Assembly (NCBI RefSeq): GCF_023091745.1
Contig: NC_068926.1
Location: forward strand, 66,214,001-66,278,000
From: Budorcas taxicolor
Lineage: Eukaryota > Chordata > Mammalia > Artiodactyla > Bovidae
DNA length: 64,000 nt
Reading direction: 5' to 3'
In this document: positions 36,935 to 48,416 of the stretch, piece by piece
Layout: the number at the start of each line of letters is the position of its first letter
How positions within the stretch are numbered: the stretch's first letter is position 1
The notes under the pieces: model-generated
Databases searched by the model: none
What the model was told of the DNA's origin: nothing
The model's input: only the letters and a program-made list of their open reading frames with translations
Made by a program: the position numbers and the translations under genes

Positions 36935-37200
36935 TGGAAGCAGAGAGTCAAACCACAACTCAGCCACTTCCTTCTTGTGTACCTTTCGTAAGAGACCTTT
37001 GCCCGAGCCTCAGCTTCCTCATCTGTAAAATGGGCTCTCTGGAGTAGTGATTAACAGAAGATTAGGACCACTTGGATTTGAATCCTGTCTCTCCCACTCA
37101 CTGGCTTGACAGGTTACCCAGTGGGATACCCCAACAGTTCTTCATTTGCACAGATATAAAATGAGGACAGCCATAACAATGTGTCTTGGGGTTGTTGTAA
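36935..37200 (+). repeat. MIR SINEs, sense (possibly two)
   Basis: The first shows 'cctcagcttcctcatctgta' and 'aaatgggctctctgg'. A second shows 'acttggatttgaatcctgtc' and 'cttggggttgttgtaataat'. Confidence 0.65.
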
Positions 37201-37212
37201 TAATTAAAAGAG

Positions 37213-37410
37213 GTGGTGCTTAACGTAAAGAATCTGCCCACCAATGCAGGACACATAAGAGACTCAGGTTCGATCCCTGATTTGAGAAAATTCCCTGGAG
37301 GAGGAAATGGCAACCCACTCCAGTATTCTTGCCTGGAAAATCCCATGGACAGAGGAGCTTGGCGGGCTACAGTCCATGGGGTCACAAAGAGTTGGACACA
37401 ACTAAGTGTT
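37213..37410 (+). mobile_element. Bov-tA SINE, sense
   Basis: Contains the tRNA-like 'ggttcgatccctgatttgag', 'atggcaacccactccagtat' and tail 'gagttggacacaactaagtg'. The head is slightly truncated. Confidence 0.9.
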
Positions 37411-37841
37411 TAAGCATGTAGATAGAAAAACTCCAAATAGTGCCTGGCTCATAAAATGCTCTCAGTACATGTTGGCTATTCTGGTCAGTACTGTTATCAT
37501 CTTTAAGGATTTGGGGGGAAATTAGAAATAATGTTTGCAAATCATCTGGTACAGAATGGGTGTTTGACTATTTTGGAAATTAATGGATTAAGTGGTTAAT
37601 TTCTTAACCATTCCAAGACACCAAAGCAGCAGCTCTGAGTCTAAACCGTTCAACCCTAAAGTTCTGGCTGGATGTTAAAGTCTATTTCTATTTTGTAAAA
37701 ACATTTATTTGCCTCATTTTTTAAAATTCTACATATAAGTGATACCATATGATGCTTTGTATAATAATCTCTGGATCCATCCATGTTGCTACAAATGGCA
37801 TTATTTCATTTTTTCTTATGGCTGAGTAATATTCCATGGTT

Positions 37842-37965
37842 GGAGGAGGGCATGGCAACCCACTCCAGCATTCTTGCCTGGAGAATCCATGGACAGAGGA
37901 GCCTGGTGGGCTACAGTCCACGGGGTCACAGAGAGTCAGACACGCCTGAGTGACTGAGCTCAGAA
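37842..37965 (+). mobile_element. Bov-A SINE monomer, sense, inserted in L1
   Basis: Starts 'gaggagggcatggcaaccca' and ends near 'cctgagtgactgagctcag'. The flanks attccatgg and attccacgg are a probable diverged target duplication. Confidence 0.82.
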
Positions 37966-37984
37966 TTCCACGGCTTGCATGTAG

Positions 37985-38193
37985 GCATGCCTGCTCAGTC
38001 ACTCAGTTACTCCTGACTCTTTGCAACCCCGTGGACTCTAGCCCACCAGGCCCCTCTGTCCATGGAATTTTCCAGGCGAGAATACTGGAGTGGGCTGCCA
38101 TTTCCTTCTCCAGGGGATCTTCCCAACCCAGGCATCGGACCCGTGTCTCCTACATTGGCAGGCAGGTTCTTCACCACTGCACCACCTGGGAAG
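37985..38193 (-). mobile_element. Bov-tA SINE, antisense, inserted in L1
   Basis: It runs from 'catgcctgctcagtcactca' to 'gcaccacctgggaagtgct', that is tail complement to head complement. Confidence 0.88.
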
Positions 38194-40147
38194 TGCTAAA
38201 TGTATCACGCCGTCTTTATCCGTTCTTCTGCTGATGGACGTTTAGATTGCTTCCATGTCTTAGCTGTTGTAAATAGTGCTGCATGTATCTTTTTGAACTA
38301 GACTTTTCTCCAGACGTATGCTCAGGGAGCGGGATTGCTGGGTCCCACGGTAACTCCACGTTTAGATTTTTTAAGGAACCTCCATACTGTTCTCCATAGC
38401 GGCTGCCCCAATTGACATTCCCACCAACAGGGTAGGAGGGCTTCCTTTTCTCCACCCCCTTTCCAGCATTTATTATTGGTAGCCTTTTTGATGACAGTCA
38501 TTATGACTGGTGTGAGGTGGTCCCTTATAGTTTTGATTTGCATTTCTCTAATAATTAGCGATGTGAAGCATCTTTTCGTGTGCCTCTTGGCCCTCAGTAT
38601 GTCGTCTTTGCTGGCTGGATTTTAGAATCACCTGTGGAACTTTAAAAAGAATGCTCTGGGGGACTGATTAAAATACCTTAGGGAGCAGAGCCAGCTCACT
38701 GAATAACCCAGCGTAATTCTCAAATGAAGCCAGGCGAGAACAGCTGGACACACCTCCCTCTTCTCTTCCTGCTGGCTGTATGGTCCTTTGCTTCCAGGTC
38801 CTAGAATTTGTCCTTTGTCACTTGCTATCTCCCCAGGGCCAGGAACAGTGACAGGCACATAGAAGGTGCTCAGTGAATTATTTTGTTATATTCATTAATC
38901 CGTTCATTTATGAAAGAAAATTCCAGGGGAAGTTTGTGGGCGGGGAGTCTTCTGAGTTGCCAGTGCCCCCTGCTGGCCATTCTGCCGCACTGCAGATACC
39001 ACTCAGGAGTCAGGGGGACGGCTTCGCTGGGTTCCCTGGTTCGTCTTACGGCTCAGCACGGGAAGGAGCTGCTTCCCAGCTTGCGTGGTTGATGGAAGCA
39101 CTCAGTTCCTTGCTGCCGTCACCCTCAGTGCCTTGCTGCATGGCCAGTTGTTGCTCCGAAGACAAGAGTCCGCAGCACGTCAAAACCATTCTTTGGTAAC
39201 ATCCTCACAGAAGTGACAGCGTTTCTCCTTGTGATTTTATTGGTTGGAAGTGAGTCACAGGTCCTGCTACAAAGAGCATTAATGTAGCCGGTGAAGATTG
39301 TTGAGGTCTGTCTTAGCCTTTCCACTGTACTCTCCTTTACATAGGAAGGGGAAGGGCATTTCGGGCCGAGGGAACAGAATCAACAAAGCACAAACAGGTG
39401 AAATAGTGTAACCCACCTGGCCCAATACGACCAATTCGATGTGAAGCCAGGAACCAGCCAAGAGGAGGGCAAGAAGCCGATGCACAAAGCTGTGACAGCC
39501 CAACCAGGAGAACCTGCCTCTTCCCCCAGTGGAACAGAATCACCAGCTATGAAATAATAACAGACCGCCTACTCCATGTTCTAAGCTGAGGGCCTGAAGG
39601 GTCAGGTTGATGACAAGCTGGAGAATAATACCACTACGTTGTAGAAATCACTCAGATATTACAGGAATCCTTCAGGTAAAAGAGACAGCATGTCATCTCT
39701 TCCGAGAAGTTTTGCTAATCAAATGAGCACCGAGAGCTATTGACAGAAGCTGGTTTCTCTGAAACACGGATGGCAGGTGCAGCCGTGATGTGTAAAGACC
39801 TGGATCTTTGTACAGCAAAGCAAGATCTAGAAGGAAAGAAATGTTTTAGGATTTGGCATGGAGAAACTGAAACCTTTGTTCTCTGTGCAAATGCAAAGGG
39901 GTATTGCTCCTGTCGAGAACGGAATGGAGGTTCCTCAAAAAGTTAAACCTAGAATTACTATATGGTCTAGAAATCCCACTTCTGGGTATATATCCACAGA
40001 ATTGAGGGCAGTGTCTCAAAGAGGGGTTTGCATACCCATGTTTGTATAACAGCATTGTCTCACAGTAGCCAAAAGGGGAAGCCGTTCAAGTGTCCATTGA
40101 TGGGTGAATGAATAAGCAAGATGTGGTCTCTCTATACAATGGAATAT

Positions 40148-40742
40148 TCAGTTCAGTTCAGTTGTTCAGTCATGTCTGACTCTATGACCCCATGGACTGC
40201 AGCACGCCAGGCCCCCCTGTCCATCACCAACTCCCAGAGTTTACTCAAACTCATGTCCGTGGAGTTGATGATGCCATCCAACCATCTCATCCTGTGTCAT
40301 CCCCTTCTCCTCCCGCCCTCAATCTTTCCCAGCATCACGGTCTTTTCCAATGAGTCAGTTCTTCGCATCAGGTGGCCAAAGTATTGGAGTTTCAGCTTCA
40401 GCATCAGTCCTTCCTAGGAATATACAAGACTAATTTCCTTTAGGAAGGACTAGTTGGATCTCCTTGCAGTCCAAGGGACTCTCAAGAGTCTTCTCCAACA
40501 CCGCAGTTCAAAAGCATCAATTCTTTGGCACTCAGCTTTCTGTGGGGTTGCACAGAGTCAGACACGACTGAAGCGACTTAGCAGCAGCAGCTTTCTTTAT
40601 ATTCCAACTCTCACATCCATACACGGCTACTGGAAAAGCCATAGCCTTGACTAGACGGACCTTTGTTGGCAAAGTAATGTCTCTGCTTTTGAATATGCTG
40701 TCTAGGTTGGTCACAACTTTCCTTCCAAGGAGTAAGCATCAT
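40148..40742 (-). mobile_element. BovB LINE 3' end, antisense, nested in L1
   Basis: It begins with GTTCA units at 40149-40165 and ends after 'aaggagtaagcatcatttaa' near 40745. It contains a smaller insertion at 40542-40587. Stops break the minus-strand frame. Confidence 0.9.
40542..40587 (+). mobile_element. 46-bp 5'-truncated Bov-A2 tail nested in BovB
   Basis: The insert has 'cagacacgactgaagcgact' and a short (CAG) tail. It is flanked by a perfect 9-base direct repeat cagctttct at 40533-40541 and 40588-40596. This shows an independent retroposition of a heavily truncated element. Confidence 0.85.
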
Positions 40743-41629
40743 TTAAGCATCATAGTCCATGGACTATGACTGAGCCTTGAAAAGAAAGAAGATTCTGACA
40801 CCTGCTGCAGCAGGGATGACTCTTGAGGACATCATGCTAAGTGCAATGAGCTAGTCACAAAAAGACAAACTGTGTGATTCCAGTTACATACTGTTCCTAG
40901 AACAGTCAAAGTCATGGAGACAGAAAGGAGAATGGTGGTTGCCAGGGGCTGGTTGGGAACGGTGATGGGGCGTCAGTGTTCGATGGGGACAGTTTCCATT
41001 TGGGAATATGAAGAGTTCTGGACATGGCACAACAGTAGGAGCGTGTTTGTCACTCCTCAGCTGTACACTTACAATGGTTAAGATGGTCCATTTTATATTA
41101 TAGATTTTACCACAGTCTAATTTTTTAAATAATGAACGTGTTTTAATGTTTCAGGATTTGTAGTCTTGTATGCAAAGCAGTTTTCGCTGGGTGTCCATTC
41201 CATCCAGGTGCTGAAAAGGAGCTGGCCCTGGAATGGGTTAAACCAGCAGTTCAACTCTCCAATCATTCTTAAGCTAGTAGGCATCATTTACAATGCTCCT
41301 ACTGTATCTCTTGAGGTCGTTTATGCTGCTCCTTCTGTATACCAGGCCCTGAGCTTCAAGTATGCTTTAACAGGGTTCAGGCATGCCTTAACAGGCTCAT
41401 CTCAAGTGAGAGAGACTGTTATTAAATACAGTACAGCATAGGCAGTGTTGTGGTGGAGGAAGAACCCAAGAGACTAGTGACTCAATTAGGGGTAGGGGGC
41501 ATCAGGGAAGGCTTCCTGGAGGAGGAGACATGAGAACTGCGTGTTGAAAGACAAGGCTTACCCAGACTGGTTGAGCAGGTGAGGTGCAAGTTGAGAAGCA
41601 GGAGGAATAGTTCATAATTTACTGAGTCC

Positions 41630-41835
41630 ATCGTTTACTGAGTACCTCCATTTCAAGGGCATGCTGAGCACTTGTACACATGATCTTATTGAATCTTCCA
41701 AATCCCTGTGAGATAGGTACTGCTACTATTTTACCATTGAGAAAACTAAGGCTCAGAGAGGTTGTGGCCCTTTCTGGAGGTCACACAGCTAGCAAATAGC
41801 AGAACCCAGATTTTTAACCCAGATTCCACAGCTTA
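41630..41835 (-). repeat. MIR SINE, antisense
   Basis: Shows 'tttaccattgagaaaactaa', 'ggctcagagaggttgtggcc' and 'ggtcacacagctagcaaata', the complement of MIR. It ends about 200 bases before the Sushi 5 acceptor. Confidence 0.78.
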
Positions 41836-42031
41836 GTACATTCTACTGTGCCCACATGTAACCCAGGCCCAGAGGTGGGAGAGGAAAAGGTGAATTTCAG
41901 ACAGTTCAGTGCGAGGCGGGGCTACAGAGAAATGAGGCTGCAGAGCCTGGCCTCAGATCACACGCTCTCTGAATGGGAGGCCCCAGAGCTTTGCGTCCTC
42001 TCATCAGAGCTCCTTTTGGCTTGCACTTCAG

Positions 42032-42226
42032 CGGAGGAGTCCCTGGCCTGTGACAACCCAGGGTTACCGGAGAACGGGTACCAAATCCTCTACAAACGGC
42101 TCTACTTGCCTGGAGAGTCCCTCACCTTCATGTGCTACGAGGGCTTCGAGCTGACGGGCGAAGTGACCATCCGCTGCATCCTGGGACAGCCGTCCCACTG
42201 GAGCGGGCCGCTGCCCGTCTGCAAAG
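42032..42226 (+). CDS. SEZ6L: SEZ6L exon, Sushi/CCP domain (fifth, membrane-proximal)
   Basis: The exon of 195 bases begins SEESLACDNPGLPENGYQ after joining T from the previous exon. The Sushi Cys residues are in LACDNP, TFMCYEGF, IRCILGQ and PVCK, with the conserved Trp in SHWSGP. The acceptor is TTGCACTTCAG at 42031 and the donor is GTAAAG at 42227, which is a slightly weak site. Phase 1 at both ends. This is the last globular domain before the stalk. Confidence 0.96.
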
Positions 42227-43309
42227 GTAAAGAACCCCGCCCCCTCCCACAGTCATGGGGACCGACTTGCAGTGACTCTAAATTTGCTTTAAAAAGCCGA
42301 GCTACTTGCGCTACAACTAAGACACCGCCGCTATTTTCTGCACCTCTGAGAAAGGAAATCGCTACCAATTAAACTATGACACCGTGCCTTCTCCGTGCTT
42401 AGCGTTTTTGTTTCTACTTCCTAAATGAGCTTCGATTTTTATCATAAAGGAGAGGCTGCCTGTTTTTGACTCCAGCTTGGACAGCATGGCTTAAACATTT
42501 CCCGCCGCCTGCAGCCCCTTCTCACAACCACCTGTTTCCCGAGGGTGATGGGTATTCCCCTGTCATCTCTGGGGTGTTCCCCTGAGATGCTCACCCCCAT
42601 CTCCGAAGGGTCCTGGACTGAAGGCTGCACAGGCGCAGGCATCGTGAGCGCCACCTGGTGGCCCTGATTGTAACACCCCTGTGATTGTAAGACACCCCCA
42701 TCCCCAAGATGGGTAGAAGAGGGGAAATGTATTTTAGAATCAGTGAACTCTTTCTAACCATTGAAATTAAGTTATGACGCACCTAGTGAGATTTGGGTCC
42801 ACTTATTTGCATCTTTGAGGTGTGAGATTCTTAATCGTATCCTAAATAGATTCAATGCTGTAGGCAAGTGGATTTAACCTTTTAAGATATTAATACCGTT
42901 TTTGAGAATCAGGCAGAAATTCTCTGAGTTCTCTCCCCAGGGGAAAAGAGACATACAGTTCCACATTTCTGCTTGGGAACCCATAACTTCAGCAGATCCC
43001 CAAATGCCTGTTCATGAAGTTCAGCATTAGGGCTTAAAAACACTTTCCCTGCCAGAATTTCCACTTCTTGGTATAGGCACAGAGTAAGTGAAAACAGGTA
43101 TTCAGACCAACACTGGCGCAAACGACCAGAGCAGCATCATTTACAAAGGACGAATTTGTGTTTGAGATGACGAAAAGGTGTTAGAACTAAATAGAGGTGA
43201 TGGTTGCACAACATCGTGAATGTGATCAGCGCCCCTGAACTGGACACAGAATTCAGGTGGTTAAGTTTATGTGACTTTTACCCATAGAAAAAAGATTTTC
43301 CCCGAATCA

Positions 43310-43450
43310 CCTCATGGAGGCCTCATGACTCTACTCTGAGATCGGTGAGCCATTTCACAAAAGGGGACCGAGAGGCTCAGAGAGGTTAAGTGACTTTCCC
43401 CAAACCACACAGCTGGTAACAAGATAAATCTAGGATTTGCACCCACCTCT
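43310..43450 (-). repeat. MIR SINE, antisense
   Basis: Shows 'ccgagaggctcagagaggtt' and 'aagtgactttccccaaacca' with 'cacagctgg', the complement of MIR. Confidence 0.75.
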
Positions 43451-43854
43451 GCTAATGGTGAATTCCTTGCCTTTGAAACCCCACCAGGTTTGAGTTGGTC
43501 CTGGCCCCTCAGTTGTGACAGACTGCCCACCAGGAAAGACACTGCCTTGGGAGATAAGTGCCTTTGTCTCTCTGCTCCATTGCCACTCTTGAGACCTACC
43601 CCAAGCTCTGTAAGGAAATAATAAATCACTTCCTCTTCCCCAAATATAAGTGAGGTTCATCACTTATGGTCTGGAGTTGGAGAAATGACTGAACACCAAT
43701 ATAAAGCCACCCCCTGGGACTTAGGGACCCAGGCTCCAGCCTGGCTCTGCCCTGGACCATCTGTATGACCTTGGGTGAGCCCCACACCCCCCACCTCCGA
43801 CCTTGGTTTCCCCTTGTGTGAGATAACTGGGTGAGCCCAAGTCGGGGCTTCTAA

Positions 43855-44157
43855 AAGAGATCAGTCCTGAGTGTTCATTGGAAGGACTGATGCTAAAGCT
43901 GAAGCTCTAATACTTGGCCACCTGATGCAAGGAGCTGACTCATCTGAAAAGACCCTGATCCTGGGAAAGACTGAAGGCAAGAGGAGAAGGGGATGACAGA
44001 GGATGAGATGGTTGAATGGCATCACCAACTCAATGGAGATGAGTTTGAGTAGACTCCGGGAGTTGGTGATGGACAGGGAGCCCTGGCGTGCTGTGATCCA
44101 TGGGGTCACGAAGAGTCGGACACAACTGAATGACTCAGCTGAACTGAACTGAGGTCA
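43855..44157 (+). mobile_element. BovB LINE 3' end, sense, with target-site duplication
   Basis: A 5'-truncated copy of about 300 bp that ends in 'gctgaactgaactgaggtca'. The 10-base direct repeat gggcttctaa at 43845-43854 and 44158-44167 flanks it. Confidence 0.9.
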
Positions 44158-44724
44158 GGGCTTCTAAGGGAGAGTCAGTGGCTGGGCCAGCAGCTTCAGA
44201 ATCCTGGGGAACTGGCAAGAGTTTCAGACATGCACCCCCAAAGACGCCACCCTGGCAGGTCCAGAAAAGAGCCCAGGAAGCTGCTTTTGGGCATGTGTCC
44301 CCGCCCCCCACAAGGCCACTGATCACACTTGGCTCCACATCTTCCATTTCTAAGGTTTCATGGAAGCTTACGTGCCCTCCCCCAGACACGCAGTCAAGGC
44401 CCCATTCATGTCTTGGGTGGAACACATCTGCCTTCATCTTTCCGTTTTCCTAAAGCCCTGGCTCCAGAGATGGCTGGAGTCAGTGAATGAGTTAGTACAC
44501 TATTTTTTTCAGCTGGCTTTGTTATCATCACTTGGTAATGATGGAAGTCAGAGTCACTTTGGCCAAAGCTCTAATTAGGAAGCCTTGGTATTAGGTAGGA
44601 CATGAGGATCGCTGAGCCTTTGGGGGGTCACCGCTTCTCATTACCTTATCATACAATCTTTTCATCAAAGCCCTTCACTCTGGGGGTTTTCATCCTTGAA
44701 CCCCACCTGTGTGGGTATATTTTT

Positions 44725-44910
44725 TAAAGAGTTTTTTTGATGTGGACCATTTTTAAAGTCTTTATTGAATTTGTACAATCTTGTTTCTGTTTTAAGATTT
44801 CACTTTTGGGGCACAGGGCACGTGGGATCTTAGCTCGCCAGCCAGGGATCGAACCTGCAACCCCGACATTGGAAGGTGAAGTTTTAACCACTGGACCACC
44901 AGGGAAGTCC
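44725..44910 (-). mobile_element. CHR-type tRNA SINE, antisense, 18-bp target-site duplication
   Basis: The plus strand ends with the head complement (ccactggaccaccagggaag). The perfect direct repeat ctgtgtgggtatattttt at 44707-44724 and 44911-44928 defines the limits. Confidence 0.93.
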
Positions 44911-45269
44911 CTGTGTGGGTATATTTTTGTGCTCAGTTATCAGGATGACTTAGATGCCTAAGTGTGAAGATGCCAGCCTCCAGCATCCTCAACCTCCAGA
45001 GCAGTTGTACAGTGAATAAACAAAGTCCAGAGAGTTCCAGTCTAAGGCAGTGGATGAATGAAAATACGGAATATAAATCCTATATTCCAAATCAATACAA
45101 AAGAACAATGAAATTAGAAAGGCTCACATAAATGCATATTTTCAAGCAGGAGAACAAGTTCCCCTCTGGCTGGGCTGAGGACTGGAGATTTCTGTCTCAC
45201 CCCTCACCATCCGCCAGCCTTTGTTGGACACAAAAACACTGAAGAGATCAAAACTGTGTCGTTAAGGGC

Positions 45270-45480
45270 AGAGGCCGCAGGAAGCCAAGCAGGATCAAAC
45301 CTTGCCTCCATCGCTTAGAAGCTGTGTGAAATCACTTCCCTTCTCTGAGCCTCTGTGTGCTCATCTGTTAAATGGAGATGATAATAGTAAGCACCTAACG
45401 GGATTGTCATGTTAAGCACAAATATACATAAAGTCCTTGACGCCCAGAATCTGACACGTGGTGAGTATTCAGTGATTTCT
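45270..45480 (+). repeat. MIR SINE, sense
   Basis: Contains 'tgtgtgaaatcacttccctt', 'tgtgctcatctgttaaatgg' and 'cacgtggtgagtattcagtg', as in MIR. Confidence 0.78.
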
Positions 45481-45714
45481 GCCCTGTTCCTTTCATATGT
45501 CTCATTTTCTCTAAGGAACATAGGGAGGGAATGAGGCCAGGCATCCCCACTAATTCCAGTAGCCCAAGATTTCAAACAAACAAATACAGCACTAACTTCA
45601 GCAAGGCAGGGCATGGACTTATGCACTTAATCGGGGGGCGAGGGGCACCTTCGTTTCATACGAGCAGAGTGAATTCACTTGACACCAACCAGTGCTCTAA
45701 TTTTTCTCTTTCAG

Positions 45715-45747
45715 TTAATCAAGACAGCTTTGAACACGCCTTAGAAG
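45715..45747 (+). CDS. SEZ6L: SEZ6L microexon (33 nt), juxtamembrane linker
   Basis: This 33-base exon encodes VNQDSFEHALE between Sushi 5 and the transmembrane exon. It lies between a strong acceptor (CTCTTTCAG) and the donor GTGAGT at 45748. It is phase 1 on both sides, so skipping it would delete 11 residues and keep the frame. The segment is in the extracellular stalk, near where family members are shed by BACE1. The exact cleavage site cannot be read from the sequence. Confidence 0.93.
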
Positions 45748-46236
45748 GTGAGTCCCACGAAGAAAAACACCTCATTAACCAAGCTAATAGCAGAAAGCAA
45801 GGGAAGGCCCTTGGAAATCCTTATCCAGGTGCTTAAAAAAAAAAAATTAAGCAAAAATTCTGCCTTCACATTGCTGAAGCTAATTTGAAAACAAATGATA
45901 CTGTAAAGAAAAAAAAAATTGCGTTTGCAACTTATGGTCCTAACCATGACCCAAAAGAGATCAGACGCCAGTTCTGTTCATGATGCCGAGCAGAAAACAT
46001 CTGGGGGTCCACATGCCTGAGAAAGACCTGCTCCTCTTGTCAGACTTTTCAACCATGTGGTGCTATTTGAGGAACTAAATCCAGGAAAGCCTCACTTTTC
46101 ATGCTGAGCAGGCTCCTGGTTTCAGGAGGGAAACCTCTTCCCTGGGGGATGCTCTGTGACCTGGTTCTCCCTCCATCTTTTTCTTCCCCCAAATATAGCT
46201 ATCCCTGGGCCCCCCACCCCACCTCACCCCCGCCCC

Positions 46237-46237
<1 letters not shown>

Positions 46238-46286
<49 letters not shown>
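46238..46286. repeat. (GT)n microsatellite
   Basis: About 24 uninterrupted GT units abut the left end of an antisense SINE, so they may have grown from its tail. Probably length-polymorphic. Confidence 0.95.
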
Positions 46287-46288
<2 letters not shown>

Positions 46289-46576
46289 CTGATTGTGGCT
46301 GTGCTGAGCCTTGTCTGCTGCACGCGGGCTTTCTCTAGCTGCTGTGCGCGGAGGCTGCTCTGCGGTCGCGGCGCACAGGCAGCTCGCCGCGGTGGCTTCC
46401 CTTGCTGCGGGACGCGGGCTCTAGGGCGCGCAGCCTCGGTTTTATAGTTGTGGCACACGGGCTTTGTTGCCCCACGGCAGGTGGGATCTTCCCAAACCCC
46501 AGATAGAACCCTGGCCCCTGCGGCCCCTGCACTGCCGGGCAGATTCTTAACCAAGGGGCTTCCGGGGAAGTCCCTG
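46287..46576 (-). mobile_element. CHR-type tRNA SINE, antisense, CpG-rich
   Basis: It runs from 'gattgtggctgtgctgagcc' to 'aaggggcttccggggaagtc'. It keeps many CpG dinucleotides (for example gcgcggaggctg and ggtcgcggcgc), which suggests a fairly young or CpG-protected copy. Confidence 0.87.
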
Positions 46577-46794
46577 TTTTCTCTTCTTTGGTTAGAAATT
46601 ACCAAGCGAGACTTATTAATGGGGAACAGATGTTAAAAGTGATACAGGATTTTGTCTTCTTTTCCCTTTTCAACCCCTCTCATATGTTAAATGTTCTGTT
46701 CTGTATAACCTTTATCTGGTTTGGTCCAAAACCACTCAAGTCAGGAAAACTAATAATAATATTTTGTTAAAACATAAAAATAAAAAGTGCTAGG

Positions 46795-47035
46795 GCTTCC
46801 CTGGAGGCTCCGTGGTAAAGAATCCGCCTGCCAGTGCAGGAGACACAGGTTCAATTCCTGATCCAGGAAGATCCCACGTGCCCCGGAGCAACCAAGCCTG
46901 TGCACCAGGGCTACTGAAGACGGTGCTCCCTAGAACCCGTGCTCCACAACAGGAGAAGCCACAGCAACGAGAAACCCACACGCCGCAGCCAGAGAAAGCC
47001 TGTGCAGCAGCGAGGACCCAGCACAGCCGAAACGA
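46795..47035 (+). mobile_element. CHR-type tRNA SINE, sense
   Basis: The head 'gggcttccctggaggctccg' and the body with 'agatcccacgtgccccggag' and 'acaggagaagccacagcaac' are clear. It ends near 'gcacagccgaaacgaatta'. Confidence 0.87.
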
Positions 47036-47602
47036 ATTACCTATCTTTTTAAGTTTAACCAACTGGATGACTTATAAATTATTTTTGGAGCCGCTTGTCT
47101 TTCTGACTATACGCAGTTCACTTAGAATCTGGGGCGGTAGGAATTACATGTCATGAGTGGCACTCTCTTGCAACAGATGACATTTTTAATCCACGCAGAT
47201 GGAACTGGGGCTCAAGTGTGTACAGGAACAGAGGCTGTATTAGCCAGTCCTCTGGAAAAAGAGGGCATTTATGCTGTCAGTCTCAACTCAGGCCCTCTCT
47301 TTGCTGTCTTCCACCAACCGGTGAACCGAGAGAACGTCTCAAACGCCTGGGGGCATGATGTTTGGAGGGCATGATGCCATTGTGATGTTCTGTGCTCACG
47401 CATTTATCATAGGTATTAAAATTGATTTTTCAGGCCCAAACAGTGGCAGTTAATGGATTATAGATTGGCATGCAGGCGAGCTCTGTTAGACGTGGCCACA
47501 GAGAATGGCAGAGGAAAACGGAGGTCAAGTGTCCAAAAGGGATGCGGGGCTTTGCTGGGAAAACACCCCCATACCCCCTTCACCTCCACACTGAATTATG
47601 AT

Positions 47603-47757
47603 TTTGTCGTTGTTCAGTCGCTCAGTCGTGTCCAACTCTTCGCGACCCCATGGACTGCAGCACGCCAGGGTCCCCTTCCTTCACTATCTCCCAGAGTTTG
47701 CTCAAACTCCTGTCCCGTGGAGTCGATGATGCCATCCAGCCATCTCGTCCGCTGTCA
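47603..47757 (-). mobile_element. BovB LINE 3' end, antisense, truncated
   Basis: The plus strand begins 'cgttgttcagtcgctcagtc' and stops at 'gccatctcgtccgctgtca'. About 155 bp remain. Confidence 0.87.
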
Positions 47758-48132
47758 GTTCTGATAGTTCTTGTGATTTCTGCAGACTACTGGGAGGTAG
47801 TGGGGGGCTCCAGGTGAGGCCGAGAGGGTTACTTGGGAGCGTGCAGCCGCGGCCTCTGATAATCAAACCCGAGCTGGCACAGTTGGGGTGTCATGAGACG
47901 TGTGGGTACCGCGCACTGACCTGGCTGCCCAGCGCCCTCTGCTGGTGAGTCTGATTAAGCAGGTCTTGGGGGGATCCGCCATTCTAGACATAACCCTGTC
48001 TTCTCCATTGAAGTCGAGCAAATCTGCCTTTCCAGTTAGCACATTGCGAGTTTTCTGCAAGTCTTCCCTTGGATTGGGTTTTAACCAGATTGTAACTTTT
48101 AATCACCTCGCCCCTCCCTGGAAGAAACGAGT

Positions 48133-48416
48133 TGAAAGTGAAAGTTGCTGAGTCGTGTCTGACTCTGCAACGCCATGGACTGTATGGTCCATGGAATTCT
48201 CCAGGCCAGAATACTGGAGTGGATGGCCTTTCCCTTCTCCCAGCCCAGGGACCGAACCCAGGTCTCCCACATTGCAGGCAGATTCTTTACCAGCTGAGCC
48301 AAAGGGAAGCCCAAGAATACTGGAGTGGGTAGCCTATCCCTTCTCCAGGGAATCTTCCTGACCCAGGAATCGAACAGGGGTCTCCTGTATTCCAGGCGGA
48401 TTCTTTACCAACTGAA
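48133..48416 (-). mobile_element. Bov-tA SINE, antisense, with partial internal duplication
   Basis: After the first head complement (accagctgagccaaagggaa at about 48291) the sequence returns to 'agaatactggagtgggtagc' and passes through a second head complement near 48406. The repeated segment is about 110 bp long. It ends about 240 bases before the transmembrane exon. Confidence 0.87.

Larger units (their letters stand above)
37690..38590 (-). mobile_element. LINE-1 3' fragment, antisense, split by two SINEs
   Basis: The left piece (37690-37838) ends in 'gctgagtaatattccatgg'. The right piece (38205-38590) continues with 'gtctttatccgttcttctgc', 'attgcttccatgtcttagct' and 'ttgatttgcatttctctaat'. 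Together they make one antisense L1 end. A Bov-A2-type monomer and an antisense Bov-tA separate them. Confidence 0.85.
39925..41128 (+). mobile_element. LINE-1 3' end, sense, split by BovB
   Basis: The left piece (about 39925-40147) has 'aatcccacttctgggtatat' and 'tctctatacaatggaatatt'. After the BovB insertion the L1 resumes at about 40750 with 'tgactgagccttgaaaagaa', 'ggttgccaggggctggttgg' and ends 'gattttaccacagtctaatt'. It lies in the same direction as SEZ6L. Confidence 0.87.
30084..42031 (+). other. SEZ6L: SEZ6L intron of 11.9 kb between Sushi exons 4 and 5
   Basis: The donor is GTGAGT and the acceptor is TTGCACTTCAG. It contains the SINE/CA array, several SINEs, MER-type DNA transposons and the two nested L1 loci listed below. 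In 31050-31470, 32040-32590, 32860-33880, 34020-35400, 38630-39910 and 41130-41620 I see no defined feature beyond possible decayed repeats. Confidence 0.85.
42227..45714 (+). other. SEZ6L: SEZ6L intron of 3.5 kb before the microexon
   Basis: The intron holds a MIR at about 43310-43450, a BovB 3' end at 43855-44157, a CHR-type SINE at 44725-44910 and a MIR at about 45270-45480. Nothing recognisable lies in 42230-43300, 44170-44700 or 44930-45260. Confidence 0.85.

Noticed and set aside
41848..42372. A 174-codon open frame as a larger SEZ6L exon
   Set aside because: It reads through the TTGCACTTCAG acceptor and the GTAAAG donor; only 42032-42226 has Sushi-domain residues and correct phases.
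46097..46605. Minus-strand frame of 168 codons including a Thr/His repeat
   Set aside because: It runs through an antisense CHR-type SINE and a (GT)n microsatellite.
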